Part shown: positions 16,499-24,437 of the stretch, piece after piece
How the letters are laid out: each line of letters begins with the position of its first letter
Position numbering within the stretch: the stretch's first letter is position 1
NCBI GenBank assembly: GCA_947504605.1
Contig: CANNJE010000007.1
Span: 1 to 46,920, forward strand
Length of the DNA: 46,920 nucleotides
Origin: Chitinophagaceae bacterium
Lineage (GTDB): Bacteria; Bacteroidota; Bacteroidia; Chitinophagales; Chitinophagaceae
Reading direction: 5' to 3'
The notes under the pieces: model-generated
What the model saw: only the letters and a program-made list of their open reading frames with translations
Told to the model about the DNA's origin: nothing
Databases searched by the model: none
Position numbers and translations under genes: made by a program

Positions 16499-17473
16499 AT
16501 GAGCAAAGGACCCGTTTCAAATTTTATAGAACATCACTACCGACATTTTAACGCAGCTGCATTGATTGATGCTGCAAAAGGATATGTAACACACCTGGAC
16601 GAAGGTGGAAAAATGATGATTACCCTTGCTGGTGCAATGAGTACTGCAGAACTTGGCCTGAGCCTTGCTGAAATGATTCGCCAAGACAAAGTGGCTATCA
16701 TTAGTTGTACGGGGGCTAACCTGGAAGAAGATGTAATGAACCTTGTTGCGCATTCTCACTACAAAAGAGTACCTAACTATCGTGACCTTACACCTCAGGA
16801 TGAGTGGGATCTTTTAGAAAATCACTACAACCGTGTAACAGATACTTGCATACCGGAAGAAGAAGCTTTTCGCCGATTGCAAAAACACCTTGTAAAACAA
16901 TGGAAAGATGCAGCTGAAAAAGGCGAGCGCTATTTTCCGCATGAGTTTTTATACAAAACTGTACTAAGTGGTGAGTTGGAACAGTATTATGAAATTGACC
17001 CAAAAAATAGCTGGATCATAGCAGCTGCAGAAAAAAATATTCCAATTGTATGTCCGGGTTGGGAAGACAGTACTACCGGAAATATCTTTGCTAGTTATGT
17101 TATTAAGGGAGAACTAAAAGCCGACCTTGTAAAAAGTGGTATTGAATATATGGTATGGCTTACAGAATGGTACCGTAATAATTCATCAGGCAAGGGCGTA
17201 GGTTTCTTCCAGATTGGTGGTGGTATTGCGGGCGATTTCCCCATTTGTGTAGTGCCTATGATGTATCAGGACCTGGAGTGGCATGATGTTCCTTTTTGGA
17301 GCTATTTCTGCCAGATAAGCGACTCCACTACATCTTATGGTTCATACAGTGGTGCTGTGCCAAACGAAAAAATCACCTGGGGTAAACTAGATATTCATAC
17401 ACCTAAATTTATTGTTGAAAGTGATGCTACAATTGTAGCCCCATTGATATTTGCTTGGGTATTGGGTTGGTAA
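16499..17473 (+). CDS. Deoxyhypusine synthase family protein
   Basis: A 324-residue member of the deoxyhypusine synthase (DHS) fold, which transfers a butylamine group from spermidine through an enzyme-imine on lysine. NAD-fold segments are visible: MITLAGAMSTAELG (~40-53), ISCTGANLEED (~63-73), VCPGWEDSTTGN (~182-193) and GGGIAGDFPI (~240). The C-terminal block GSYSGAVPNEKITWGK contains the catalytic lysine (Lys296, matching human Lys329 from memory). Bacteria have no eIF5A, the substrate of DHS, so the acceptor must differ; polyamine synthesis (homospermidine-like) is one possibility. The KHH segment that follows GGG in eukaryotic DHS is replaced here by AGDFP. A strong terminator follows; no polyamine gene is next door. 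Confidence 0.88.
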   Translation: MSKGPVSNFIEHHYRHFNAAALIDAAKGYVTHLDEGGKMMITLAGAMSTAELGLSLAEMIRQDKVAIISCTGANLEEDVMNLVAHSHYKRVPNYRDLTPQDEWDLLENHYNRVTDTCIPEEEAFRRLQKHLVKQWKDAAEKGERYFPHEFLYKTVLSGELEQYYEIDPKNSWIIAAAEKNIPIVCPGWEDSTTGNIFASYVIKGELKADLVKSGIEYMVWLTEWYRNNSSGKGVGFFQIGGGIAGDFPICVVPMMYQDLEWHDVPFWSYFCQISDSTTSYGSYSGAVPNEKITWGKLDIHTPKFIVESDATIVAPLIFAWVLGW

Positions 17474-17505
17474 AATCTACTTCTGCCTTCTAAACAACAA
17501 CAACT

Positions 17506-17537
17506 AAAAAGCGAAACATAATTATGTTTCGCTTTTT
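17506..17537 (+). terminator. Intrinsic terminator after the deoxyhypusine-synthase-like gene
   Basis: A perfect 32-base palindrome, AAAAAGCGAAACATAA followed by its reverse complement, ends in a T run and lies 32 bases past the stop. The functional loop is the central CATAATTATG portion. Confidence 0.85.
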
Positions 17538-17642
17538 TATATAAATAATGTATGCATTGTTTCCTTCAAAGTAGCCTTATAAACCAAAGAGATTCTGGCG
17601 AATCTTCTGTAATTTTATTTAGTAAATTTTTTAACCTGTTTT

Positions 17643-18707
17643 ATGAACAAATTACTGTTTCTTTCACTTGTTTTGATTTGCTCCTGTGGAAAGGGCGGAT
17701 CAAATGTTCCTGACCCGGCACCAACAAAACAACTTACCATAAAAGCTGTAGACGCTTCCTTTATTCCCGAAATAAGAACTTTTGGTATTTCGACAAAAAA
17801 TAGAGCTGGGGTTACTGAAGACATGTTGACAACCTTAAAAAATGAAGGCGTTAATACTATAAGAATTAGGTTATGGAAAGATCCTGCAAATACTCATTCC
17901 GGCTTTAATGAAGTAAAAAGTTTTGCTCAGGAAATTAAAAACCTTGGTATGAAAGTATGGATTACTGTTCATTATTCGGATACATGGGCAGACCCGGGGG
18001 CACAACAAAAACCTGCAGCTTGGGCTGCTGCCAGCTTCGCACAATTAAAAGACAGTGTATACTATTATACCAAAAAGATTGTAACAGAAATTAATCCTGA
18101 ATACATACAAATAGGAAATGAAATAAACGGCGGACTTATCTGGCCCGATGGTAATTACAGCAATATGGGGCAAATGACAGAACTTCTCAGGCAGGGAATA
18201 AAAGGAGTCAGAGATCAATCTTCTCAAACAAAAATAATGTTGCATTATGCAGGTTTTACAAATGCGACCTCCTTTTACTCAAACTTCAGCGCTCTAGATT
18301 ATGACATCATTGCATTGTCTTACTATCCTATGTGGCACGGAAAAAATCTGGACCTTTTACAAAGTTCATTAAATACCCTTAGCACACAGTTTAATAAAGA
18401 TATTGTGATTGCAGAAACATCCTATCCATTTACATTTGGCTGGAATGATTACACAAATAATGTGATTGGTCAAAGTGATCAGATACTTGCCGAATATCAA
18501 GCTACAGAACAAGGACAAAAAGATTTTTTACAGAAAATGAAAACAATTATGCTAAACACACCCAAAGGAACCGGTCTTTGTTATTGGGGTGCAGAGTTTA
18601 TTGCGTTTAAAGGAAACGTTTCAACCAACTGTTCAAGCTGGGAAAATCAAGCACTTTGGGATTTTAGCAACAAGGCTTTACCCGCTATCAGTATTTTTAA
18701 AAATTAA
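17643..18707 (+). CDS. GH53 arabinogalactan endo-1,4-beta-galactanase lipoprotein
   Basis: A 354-residue glycoside hydrolase of family 53, which cuts beta-1,4-galactan chains of pectin side chains. The signal ends in LVLICSC, with Cys15 the likely lipidated residue, followed by a short Gly/Ser/Pro linker, so it sits on the cell envelope. The TIM barrel begins near 45 (TFGISTKNRAG, then LKNEGVNTIRIRLWKDP at 65-81). The acid/base is Glu160 in IGNEINGG and the nucleophile Glu258 in VIAETSYPFTFG, with HYSDTWADPG at 110-119. No SusC/SusD pair, regulator or other carbohydrate enzyme is adjacent, so it is not part of a visible polysaccharide-utilisation locus. Confidence 0.92.
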   Translation: MNKLLFLSLVLICSCGKGGSNVPDPAPTKQLTIKAVDASFIPEIRTFGISTKNRAGVTEDMLTTLKNEGVNTIRIRLWKDPANTHSGFNEVKSFAQEIKNLGMKVWITVHYSDTWADPGAQQKPAAWAAASFAQLKDSVYYYTKKIVTEINPEYIQIGNEINGGLIWPDGNYSNMGQMTELLRQGIKGVRDQSSQTKIMLHYAGFTNATSFYSNFSALDYDIIALSYYPMWHGKNLDLLQSSLNTLSTQFNKDIVIAETSYPFTFGWNDYTNNVIGQSDQILAEYQATEQGQKDFLQKMKTIMLNTPKGTGLCYWGAEFIAFKGNVSTNCSSWENQALWDFSNKALPAISIFKN

Positions 18708-18833
18708 ATGCAGTTTTATTTACATAATCAATAGTAGTTCTTACAACATTTACAACTTGGAAACATAAGTCTGGTAATCCGGCATGTTACACTATCTTGT
18801 TACTTTGAAATTGTTATCTAATTTAAAAATGAT

Positions 18834-19130
18834 ATGGCAAGTATTTCAACAATTTATTCCAATCCAAAAAGCAGCAAAATAATTTTTATTTTAAGTTTGT
18901 TCTCTGCTGCTTACTGGATAATTTCAAGGAGTTTTAACGTGTACGCTTCCCCATTTGGAGGCGCCGTCTTTGAATTACTATGGTTACCAATGCTATTGTT
19001 GCTGTTAGTTTTACCTATTCTGTCTTTTATTTTTCTGCTAAAGGAGAAAGAGCCGCTACAATCTTATTATCTGTATAGCCTCCTCTTATCTGGGATTACC
19101 ATCTTTATGTTTATTTATGCAAGGAAGTAA
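18834..19130 (+). CDS. Small hypothetical membrane protein
   Basis: A 98-residue protein that I do not recognise. Three hydrophobic helices are evident: about residues 15-35 (IIFILSLFSAAYWII), 42-68 (a Leu/Val-rich stretch after GGAVFELLW), and 78-95. A short charged loop (LKEKEPLQS) joins helices 2 and 3. ATG 18834 is the only sensible start; upstream at about 18800 TTACTTTG resembles a -7 box with one mismatch. It is followed by a strong bidirectional hairpin. No functional inference is possible from context. Confidence 0.6.
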   Translation: MASISTIYSNPKSSKIIFILSLFSAAYWIISRSFNVYASPFGGAVFELLWLPMLLLLLVLPILSFIFLLKEKEPLQSYYLYSLLLSGITIFMFIYARK

Positions 19131-19207
19131 TTTAAAATACCTGTTGCAGGAGAAGACAGTATCGAACTTCACTCCATTTAGAATTTAGAGATGATACAGA
19201 ATATTGA

Positions 19208-19250
19208 TTTGAATAAAAAAAACCTTCTTGCGAAGGTTTTTTTATTCAAA
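19208..19250. terminator. Bidirectional terminator
   Basis: A long stem (TTTGAAT, A8, CCTTC / GAAGG, T7, ATTCAAA) with a single-base bulge and the loop TTGC (19228-19231). It ends the small membrane protein gene in one direction and the rhodanese-thioredoxin gene in the other. Confidence 0.85.
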
Positions 19251-19262
19251 TATTTAAAGTTG

Positions 19263-19958
19263 TTAGAGTTCTTGGATAAATACTTCCTTTTCTACAAGCC
19301 CCTGTTTTTGCCAAACGGGTTTTCCGGCTTTGTAAATAATAAAAGTGGGAAACTCTTCAATGTTCATTTCTTTCACCAAATCTGTTTGCGTTCCTCCGTC
19401 AATTTTTAAGAGCATAAATTTTGTACCATGCGATTGCTCCAGTTCTTTTAAAACAACTTCCATTTTTTTACAAGGGGGGCACCATTCTGCACCAAAATCT
19501 ACCAATACTGTTTTATCGGCCGGAATCAGTTTTAGATATTCGGTCATCGTCATTTGAAGCCCTTTTGTTTTCTGCTCTATTGGTTTACCTGCATTGTTCC
19601 AGCTTTTTAAACCCCCATCAAGGTTATATGCTTTATAACCATTTGCATTCAGCCATTTAACCGCGGCTCCACTTCTGGCACCACTTAGGCAATAGGTATA
19701 AACGGGTACATTCTTATCTAGTGATTTTACTCTTTGTTTAAACTGTTCGTCATTGTTCCAATCTGCCTGTAAAGCATTTTTTAGGTGCCCGTTTTCATAC
19801 TCGCCTGCAGTTCGAACATCCAACAATTGAACTTTTTGCTCGTTAATCCCTTTTTCAAAATCTGACACAGGCAAATTTGTTTTTTGTGCCTCACTATTAC
19901 AAGCCATCAATATACTCACAGCTGTAATACAACTGAGGAAAATTATTTTAAAGTTCAT
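19263..19958 (-). CDS. Rhodanese-thioredoxin fusion lipoprotein
   Basis: A 231-residue protein joining two redox/sulfur domains. The signal ends in SILMAC, so Cys20 is a lipidation site and the domains face the periplasm. Residues ~30-128 are a rhodanese domain (LLDVRTAGEYENGHL, active Cys90 in YCLSGARSGAA, YNLDGGLKSW). Residues ~135-231 are a thioredoxin domain with Cys160-Pro-Pro-Cys163 in FGAEWCPPCKK and the cis-Pro loop near EEFPTFIIY. Both catalytic sites are intact. The family combination suggests thiol transfer or disulfide handling in the envelope; the partner is unknown. Single gene with its own -7 box and terminator. Confidence 0.9.
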   Translation of the reverse strand: MNFKIIFLSCITAVSILMACNSEAQKTNLPVSDFEKGINEQKVQLLDVRTAGEYENGHLKNALQADWNNDEQFKQRVKSLDKNVPVYTYCLSGARSGAAVKWLNANGYKAYNLDGGLKSWNNAGKPIEQKTKGLQMTMTEYLKLIPADKTVLVDFGAEWCPPCKKMEVVLKELEQSHGTKFMLLKIDGGTQTDLVKEMNIEEFPTFIIYKAGKPVWQKQGLVEKEVFIQEL

Positions 19959-19998
19959 ATGATTAATTTTTTATCCTTTAAATACAATTACTAGAACG

Positions 19999-20006
19999 CA
20001 AAAATA
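19999..20006 (-). promoter_or_regulatory. -7 element for the rhodanese-thioredoxin gene
   Basis: TATTTTTG on the minus strand followed by CG, about 40 bases before ATG 19958. No clear -33 match. Confidence 0.35.
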
Positions 20007-20054
20007 GCATCCATTTATTTAAATACATTAATAATAGATACAGTTATATGTTAA

Positions 20055-20090
20055 ACAACAAATGCTTTGAAAATTCAAAGCATTTGTTGT
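20055..20090 (-). terminator. Perfect inverted repeat, probable terminator of the outer-membrane barrel gene
   Basis: Two 17-base arms, ACAACAAATGCTTTGAA and its exact complement, are separated by only AA. On the minus strand it lies 18 bases past the stop of the porin-family gene and is followed by TTTAAC. The T run is weak, so the role as terminator is probable, not sure. Confidence 0.6.
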
Positions 20091-20108
20091 CAAAAAGAGT
20101 TTTTGATT

Positions 20109-20777
20109 TTAGAACGCAATACCAATTCCAATTTTTATCGCATTGTTATACCCATTAACTGATTTGTTAGCGTCTACTTTAGATAATCCGTAATCGTATG
20201 CTGCCGAAACATTAAACCCTCCTTTAAACTGGTAGGCTGCGCCAGCAGTTACACCCATATCCAAGCGATTGAACTGACTTGTAGCATCAGTTGTATTTTT
20301 AAAAACATTAAATCCCAATACCCCCGCAGATGTCTTGAGTTGGGATTGTATTAAATAAGAAATCTGTGGTCCGGCAAACAATTGTAAACCATCTCCAAGA
20401 TTGGCTTTTAGCAAAATTGGAATATCAATATAATCTGATTGTAAGGTTGCTTTGGCATTGGCCCCAAGAAATTCCAAACCTTTAATTCCTAAATCACCTC
20501 TCAGTTCATATCCTTTCTGTGTATAATACAAACCAGGTTCTACAGAAATTAATTCCGACAAAGGAATACTCGCATAACCGCCCGCAAAAAAACCCGTTCG
20601 ATTATTAGTTGTAATTCGACCATTAGCAAAGTCCAACAAGTTGTTAAGACTATTAACGGCGTCTCCACGCATACTAGCAGAAGTAAGTCCTGCTTTTACT
20701 CCAAAAGAAACATTGGTTTGTGCAAATGCCGCAAATGAACTAACGGTAACGATTAAAAGTAAAATTTGTTTTTTCAT
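20109..20777 (-). CDS. Porin family outer-membrane beta-barrel protein (PorT-like)
   Basis: A 222-residue protein with a signal peptide (cleavage after FAAFAQ, residue ~20) and alternating strands typical of an eight-stranded outer-membrane barrel: VSFGVKAGLTSASM at the start, GFFAGGYASIPLSELISVEPGLYYTQKGYEL, LFAGPQISYLI, MGVTAGAAYQFKGGFNVSAAYDYGLS and a C-terminal strand IKIGIGIAF with terminal Phe. This fits the PorT/OmpA-like beta-barrel group abundant in Bacteroidota. A transport or structural role cannot be chosen from sequence. Confidence 0.85.
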   Translation of the reverse strand: MKKQILLLIVTVSSFAAFAQTNVSFGVKAGLTSASMRGDAVNSLNNLLDFANGRITTNNRTGFFAGGYASIPLSELISVEPGLYYTQKGYELRGDLGIKGLEFLGANAKATLQSDYIDIPILLKANLGDGLQLFAGPQISYLIQSQLKTSAGVLGFNVFKNTTDATSQFNRLDMGVTAGAAYQFKGGFNVSAAYDYGLSKVDANKSVNGYNNAIKIGIGIAF

Positions 20778-20935
20778 ACATGAGTTAGAACCGGGATTTT
20801 CAGCCGTTCACAACCATGAGAAAGATTTTTAAGTCAAAAGATTAATGGAGTGTCGGTAAGATTTTGTTAAAGGGATTATTGCTTTAACCGTAGTGCAGAA
20901 AAAGTAAGGTAGTTTGCAAATAGGATAAAAATAAA

Positions 20936-20970
20936 AAAGGGTTTCAAACTGATAAAGTCTGAAACCCTTT
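20936..20970 (-). terminator. Terminator of tRNA-Asn
   Basis: On the minus strand AAAGGGTTTCA pairs with TGAAACCCTTT around a 13-base loop, followed by TTTATTTTTATCC. It begins 9 bases after the tRNA. Confidence 0.8.
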
Positions 20971-20979
20971 GCTGTTTTG

Positions 20980-21053
20980 CTCCCCCTGTCTGATTTGAAC
21001 AGACGACCCTCTGATTAACAGTCAGATGCTCTAACCAACTGAGCTAAGGAGGA
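20980..21053 (-). tRNA. tRNA-Asn (anticodon GTT)
   Basis: A 74-base cloverleaf on the minus strand. The acceptor stem is TCCTCCT with AGGGGGA (one G-T pair), the D-arm AGCTCAGTTGGTTAGAGCA, the anticodon arm CTGACTGTTAATCAG with GTT, and the T-arm GTCTGTTCAAATCAGAC. Discriminator is G, as usual for Asn. The CCA end is not encoded. Confidence 0.95.
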
Positions 21054-21073
21054 GTGTACCCTTATTGGGGTTG

Positions 21074-21102
21074 CAAAAATAAGGGTTTTTATTTTTTACA
21101 AA
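21074..21102 (-). promoter_or_regulatory. Promoter of tRNA-Asn
   Basis: On the minus strand TTTG (21099-21102), a 17-base spacer, then TATTTTTG (21074-21081), followed by CAAC; the tRNA starts 20 bases downstream. A good match to the Bacteroidota -33/-7 pattern. Confidence 0.55.
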
Positions 21103-21116
21103 AAAATTTATCAAAA

Positions 21117-21476
21117 CTATTTCGCCCAATTAAAGAAATTTTTTGCCTCAAACCCCACAAATACCCCATCAGAGCGTATTTCAACTGGATAAGTTTTTAA
21201 ATAATATCCTTCACCACTGCTATTTCTTCCCTGTTGAAGGCTAAACTTGTAACGATGGGTAGGACAAACGATGTTTCCCAAGGCATCTGTGTATCCTTCT
21301 GCCATATTTCCTCCCGCATGTGGGCACTTGGCCGAACAGGCAAATAATTGGTCTTTATATAGCACAACACAAATTTTTTTGCCTGCCAGTTCTACTTCTG
21401 CAAGCCCAACTGAAGAAAAATTCAATTCGGTAATACTATCCGCCAACTTATGCCAGGTATATTCTTTTTCCGCCAT
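21117..21476 (-). CDS. Rieske [2Fe-2S] ferredoxin-type protein
   Basis: A 119-residue cytosolic Rieske protein. The cluster ligands are in the two standard boxes: Cys51-Pro-His53 (CPHAGG) and Cys71-Pro-Thr-His74 (CPTHRYKF). No signal or anchor helix is present, and the length matches small ferredoxin-like Rieske proteins such as the nitrite reductase small subunit or dioxygenase ferredoxins. No oxygenase or reductase partner is adjacent; the neighbours are tRNA-Asn and hflX, so its redox partner is unknown. Confidence 0.9.
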   Translation of the reverse strand: MAEKEYTWHKLADSITELNFSSVGLAEVELAGKKICVVLYKDQLFACSAKCPHAGGNMAEGYTDALGNIVCPTHRYKFSLQQGRNSSGEGYYLKTYPVEIRSDGVFVGFEAKNFFNWAK

Positions 21477-21576
21477 TTATCGAATGTGGTATTTGGTAAA
21501 ATCGCTGGTTTAACTGCTTCAGAATATTGTTTAAACAAAAACCCTGATTTATTTCAGCCTTTGTATAATTCAACTA

Positions 21577-22773
21577 TTAATAAAAATATTCCGCTTTATA
21601 AGGATATCTTATCTGGTACATTTCTCTAACCTTGTTTAAAATGGTTTGTCTTAATACATCCAGATTGGTTTTTTCTGTAGCAGAAACAAAAACGCAGTTC
21701 CCCTTTGTTTCTGTTTGCCAACGCTCCTTCAGTTCACGAAATATATCCTGTTTTACTTCTTCCTCCAGCCATTGGTCAAAAACCTGCTCTTCGTATTTAT
21801 CCATCTTGTTAAATACAGTAATGGTAGATTTGTCTGTACAGCCCAACTCTGCAAGGGTTTTGTTTACAACATCTAATTGCTCCTCATATTGTGGGTGAGA
21901 AATATCTACTACATGTAGTAATACATCTGCTTCCCGAACCTCATCTAGCGTGCTTTTAAAACTCTCTACCAAATGATGGGGCAGTTTTCGAATAAAACCT
22001 ACCGTATCACTCAATAAAAAAGGAGTTTGTTCAAAAACTATTTTACGGGTAGTGGTATCCAGTGTAGCAAACAATTTGTTTTCTGCAAACACTTCACTTT
22101 TACTTAGGATTGTCATCAATGTGGATTTACCCACGTTTGTATAACCAACCAAGGCAACCCTGATAAACTCTCCCCGCTCTTTTCTTTGAGTAAAAGACTG
22201 TTTATCTATTTCGGCCAATCGTTTTCGCAAAAGGCTAATCTTATCTTTTACGATTCGACGATCGGTTTCTATTTCTGTTTCACCCGGCCCTCTGGTACCT
22301 ACACCGCCTCCCTGTCTTTCCAAGTGCTTCCACATACCTCTAAGGCGGGGTAGGATATATTGGTACTGCGCAAGTTCCACCTGTGTTTTAGCTTGTGCCG
22401 TTTTAGCTCTGCTTGCAAAAATATCAAGGATCAGATCACTTCGGTCGATGGTTTTTATATTGAGCTCTTTTTCTATATTTTGAATCTGTGAACCAGTAAG
22501 TTCATCATCAAAAATGGCCAGGCCAATATCGCCTTTTAAAAGAATGTAGTTTTTAATTTCTTCCAGTTTACCCTTTCCTACAAATGTCTTACTATCTGGA
22601 CGCTGCATTTTTTGGGTAAACCTTTTTACAGTAATTACGCCGGCTGTTTCTGCTAAAAATGCCAGTTCATCCATATACTCAGTCACCTGCACTTCAGTCT
22701 GCTCTTTTTGAATCACACCAATTAGAATGGCTTTTTCTGCCGCCTGTTGTAAAATTTTCTTTTTTTCTATCAT
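21577..22773 (-). CDS. hflX: GTPase HflX
   Basis: A 398-residue ribosome-associated GTPase that splits or rescues stalled ribosomes under stress in the species studied. The HflX-specific N-terminal domain covers 1-195 with the hallmark GVGTRGPGETEIETDRR at 157-173. The G domain carries P-loop GYTNVGKST (210-218), the switch DTVGF, and NKMD for guanine specificity. Length is usual. It has its own TACATTTG -7 box. Confidence 0.95.
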   Translation of the reverse strand: MIEKKKILQQAAEKAILIGVIQKEQTEVQVTEYMDELAFLAETAGVITVKRFTQKMQRPDSKTFVGKGKLEEIKNYILLKGDIGLAIFDDELTGSQIQNIEKELNIKTIDRSDLILDIFASRAKTAQAKTQVELAQYQYILPRLRGMWKHLERQGGGVGTRGPGETEIETDRRIVKDKISLLRKRLAEIDKQSFTQRKERGEFIRVALVGYTNVGKSTLMTILSKSEVFAENKLFATLDTTTRKIVFEQTPFLLSDTVGFIRKLPHHLVESFKSTLDEVREADVLLHVVDISHPQYEEQLDVVNKTLAELGCTDKSTITVFNKMDKYEEQVFDQWLEEEVKQDIFRELKERWQTETKGNCVFVSATEKTNLDVLRQTILNKVREMYQIRYPYKAEYFY

Positions 22774-22790
22774 AATATTTATTCCATCAA

Positions 22791-22798
22791 CAAATGTA
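22791..22798 (-). promoter_or_regulatory. -7 element for hflX
   Basis: TACATTTG on the minus strand, followed by TTG, 17 bases upstream of the hflX ATG. No clear -33 TTG at the usual distance. Confidence 0.4.
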
Positions 22799-22852
22799 CA
22801 TATAAAGTTAGCCGCTATTCTTTTGAACCCTGATCTAATTTGTATTTAAACA

Positions 22853-22884
22853 ACAAACGTTCCGGATTGAACCAGAACGTTTGT
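22853..22884 (-). terminator. Hairpin after the SurA-like gene
   Basis: Arms ACAAACGTTC and GAACGTTTGT, with an inner GG/CC pair and a 6-base loop. It lies about 30 bases past the stop of the peptidylprolyl isomerase gene on the minus strand. The minus-strand T run is interrupted (TGTTTAAAT), so strength is uncertain; in the opposite direction a T7 run follows. Confidence 0.6.
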
Positions 22885-22912
22885 AAAATTTTTTTCTATA
22901 TAAAAATGACAC

Positions 22913-24289
22913 TTATTTTTTTCCTCCGGAAGCATAGGTTTTAGAAGCCTCTACCCATTTTTCCATTACTTCACAATTTTGATATTCAGGATCAATCATA
23001 ATGTAATAGGTTTTTATTTTTTTATAAAACCAATTTTCAAGTGCTGATTCTTTTTTCTCTTCCAATGCTCTTGTTGCAATTTTACTGTAATCATCTTTAA
23101 GGTTTTCTCTGTGTGGTTCTGTCTTTGTTTTAAGATAAACAACACGAACACCTTTTTTGCCACGCTCATCTGCATATTCCACCGGTTGTGAATATTGACC
23201 GAGTGTTAATTCTTTAAGCATTGCTACCATTGCAGGGTCCAGCTGATCAATGGTCAAAAAACTACCGTTGGGGCCCTGAAGCATTCCTCCTGTAAATTTG
23301 CTGGCTTCATCATCGCTGTATTTATCCACTGCTGTACCAAAATTTATGGTGCCGGCAATCAGTTTAGATCTTACGGTATCGAGTTTTGCAAACCCTTCCT
23401 TCATTTCTATGGTTGTAACTTGTGGTATTTTCAAAATATGACGAACAACAGCATCATCACCTGCACGACTTACCAATTGAATAATATGGTAACCAAATTT
23501 TGTTTTAAATGGTTTGCTTACCTGTCCTTCCTTTAGCGTAAATGCTTTATTTAACCAGGTACCATCTAGTTCTTTTGAATTACGGTTAATATCATATTGA
23601 CCATGGTTTTGTTTCACTCCCGGATCCTCTGAATACATATCGGCCATTTTAGTAAATGCCTTTCCTTCTTCAATTTGTTTTTTATAATCGTTTAATTGTT
23701 CTACCACATAATCATCGGCATCTTTACTAGCTTTCGGATAACTAACGATCTGTCCAATTTCTACTTCACTCTCATAAAATGCAAGACTGTCTGTAGGAAT
23801 TTTGTCAAAAAATGCTTTCACTTCATTGGGGGTCATTTTTACATCACTCACAATTTTATCACGCATTGCATTTGATAACTTCAGATCTCTGATACCAGGT
23901 TTAAATTCTTCTTTTAGCTGGTAAACAGATTTGCCTGCAATTCTTTCTAATTCTTCTATTGATCCATATTGGCTAACAAAATAACGCACCCTGTTTTCAA
24001 TATCAGCATCAATCTCTTCATCCGTAACGGGCAGCGAATCTTTTTCAGCCTGCAATACCAAAGCTTTTACACCAAGTGCCTGTTCCATAATAAAACAACG
24101 TGCATTTGCAGGAGCCTCAATTCCCTGACGCTGCATATCCATCAAGGCATTGTCAATATCAGTTTTTAAAACGATTTTATCCCCTACTACTGCTACAATC
24201 TTATCTGCCAATACTTTTTTAGGCTGTGCCATTGCTATGGCAGCAAAAAAAACAAAAAGGCTGCTGAGTATAATTTTATTTTTCATCAT
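22913..24289 (-). CDS. SurA-like periplasmic peptidylprolyl isomerase
   Basis: A chaperone/isomerase for outer-membrane protein folding. I start it at ATG 24289 (or the next codon, ATG 24286), because the longer frame would place 26 residues before the signal peptide MKNKIILSSLFVFFAAIAMAQ. After cleavage the SurA N-terminal region has KVLADKIVAVVGDKIVLKTDID. Two parvulin domains follow, one around 175-290 (VEIGQIVSYPK, DPGVKQNHGQYD, KPFKTKFGYHIIQLV) and one around 290-390 (VVRHILKIPQV, FTGGMLQGPNG). The length of about 458 residues and domain plan match E. coli SurA (428). It is followed by a hairpin and is preceded by the infB terminator, so it is a separate unit. Confidence 0.88.
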   Translation of the reverse strand: MMKNKIILSSLFVFFAAIAMAQPKKVLADKIVAVVGDKIVLKTDIDNALMDMQRQGIEAPANARCFIMEQALGVKALVLQAEKDSLPVTDEEIDADIENRVRYFVSQYGSIEELERIAGKSVYQLKEEFKPGIRDLKLSNAMRDKIVSDVKMTPNEVKAFFDKIPTDSLAFYESEVEIGQIVSYPKASKDADDYVVEQLNDYKKQIEEGKAFTKMADMYSEDPGVKQNHGQYDINRNSKELDGTWLNKAFTLKEGQVSKPFKTKFGYHIIQLVSRAGDDAVVRHILKIPQVTTIEMKEGFAKLDTVRSKLIAGTINFGTAVDKYSDDEASKFTGGMLQGPNGSFLTIDQLDPAMVAMLKELTLGQYSQPVEYADERGKKGVRVVYLKTKTEPHRENLKDDYSKIATRALEEKKESALENWFYKKIKTYYIMIDPEYQNCEVMEKWVEASKTYASGGKK

Positions 24290-24322
24290 TGTAAATAAAT
24301 CCTGCTTATTTTGAAAGTTGCC

Positions 24323-24330
24323 CAAAATTA
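24323..24330 (-). promoter_or_regulatory. -7 element for the SurA-like gene
   Basis: TAATTTTG on the minus strand, followed by GGC, about 35 bases upstream of the chosen ATG. This supports the shorter start over the frame beginning at 24367. Confidence 0.35.
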
Positions 24331-24375
24331 ACTTTGTAAATGGCTGAATGGGGCTATGTCCTGTCATTTAACAAA

Positions 24376-24403
24376 AAATTGTAGTGGTTGCCCACTACAA
24401 TTT
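24376..24403 (-). terminator. Terminator of the rimP-nusA-infB operon
   Basis: A 12-bp perfect stem, AAATTGTAGTGG with CCACTACAATTT, closed by a 4-base loop. On the minus strand it is followed by TTTTGTT and lies 35 bases past the infB stop. Confidence 0.85.
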
Positions 24404-24437
24404 AATTATCCCGCAAATCTGCGAAAAATACTATTTA

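Noticed and set aside
24290-24367. Extended N-terminus of the SurA-like protein
   Set aside because: A clear signal peptide begins at 24289/24286 and a -7 box lies at 24323-24330 inside the extension.
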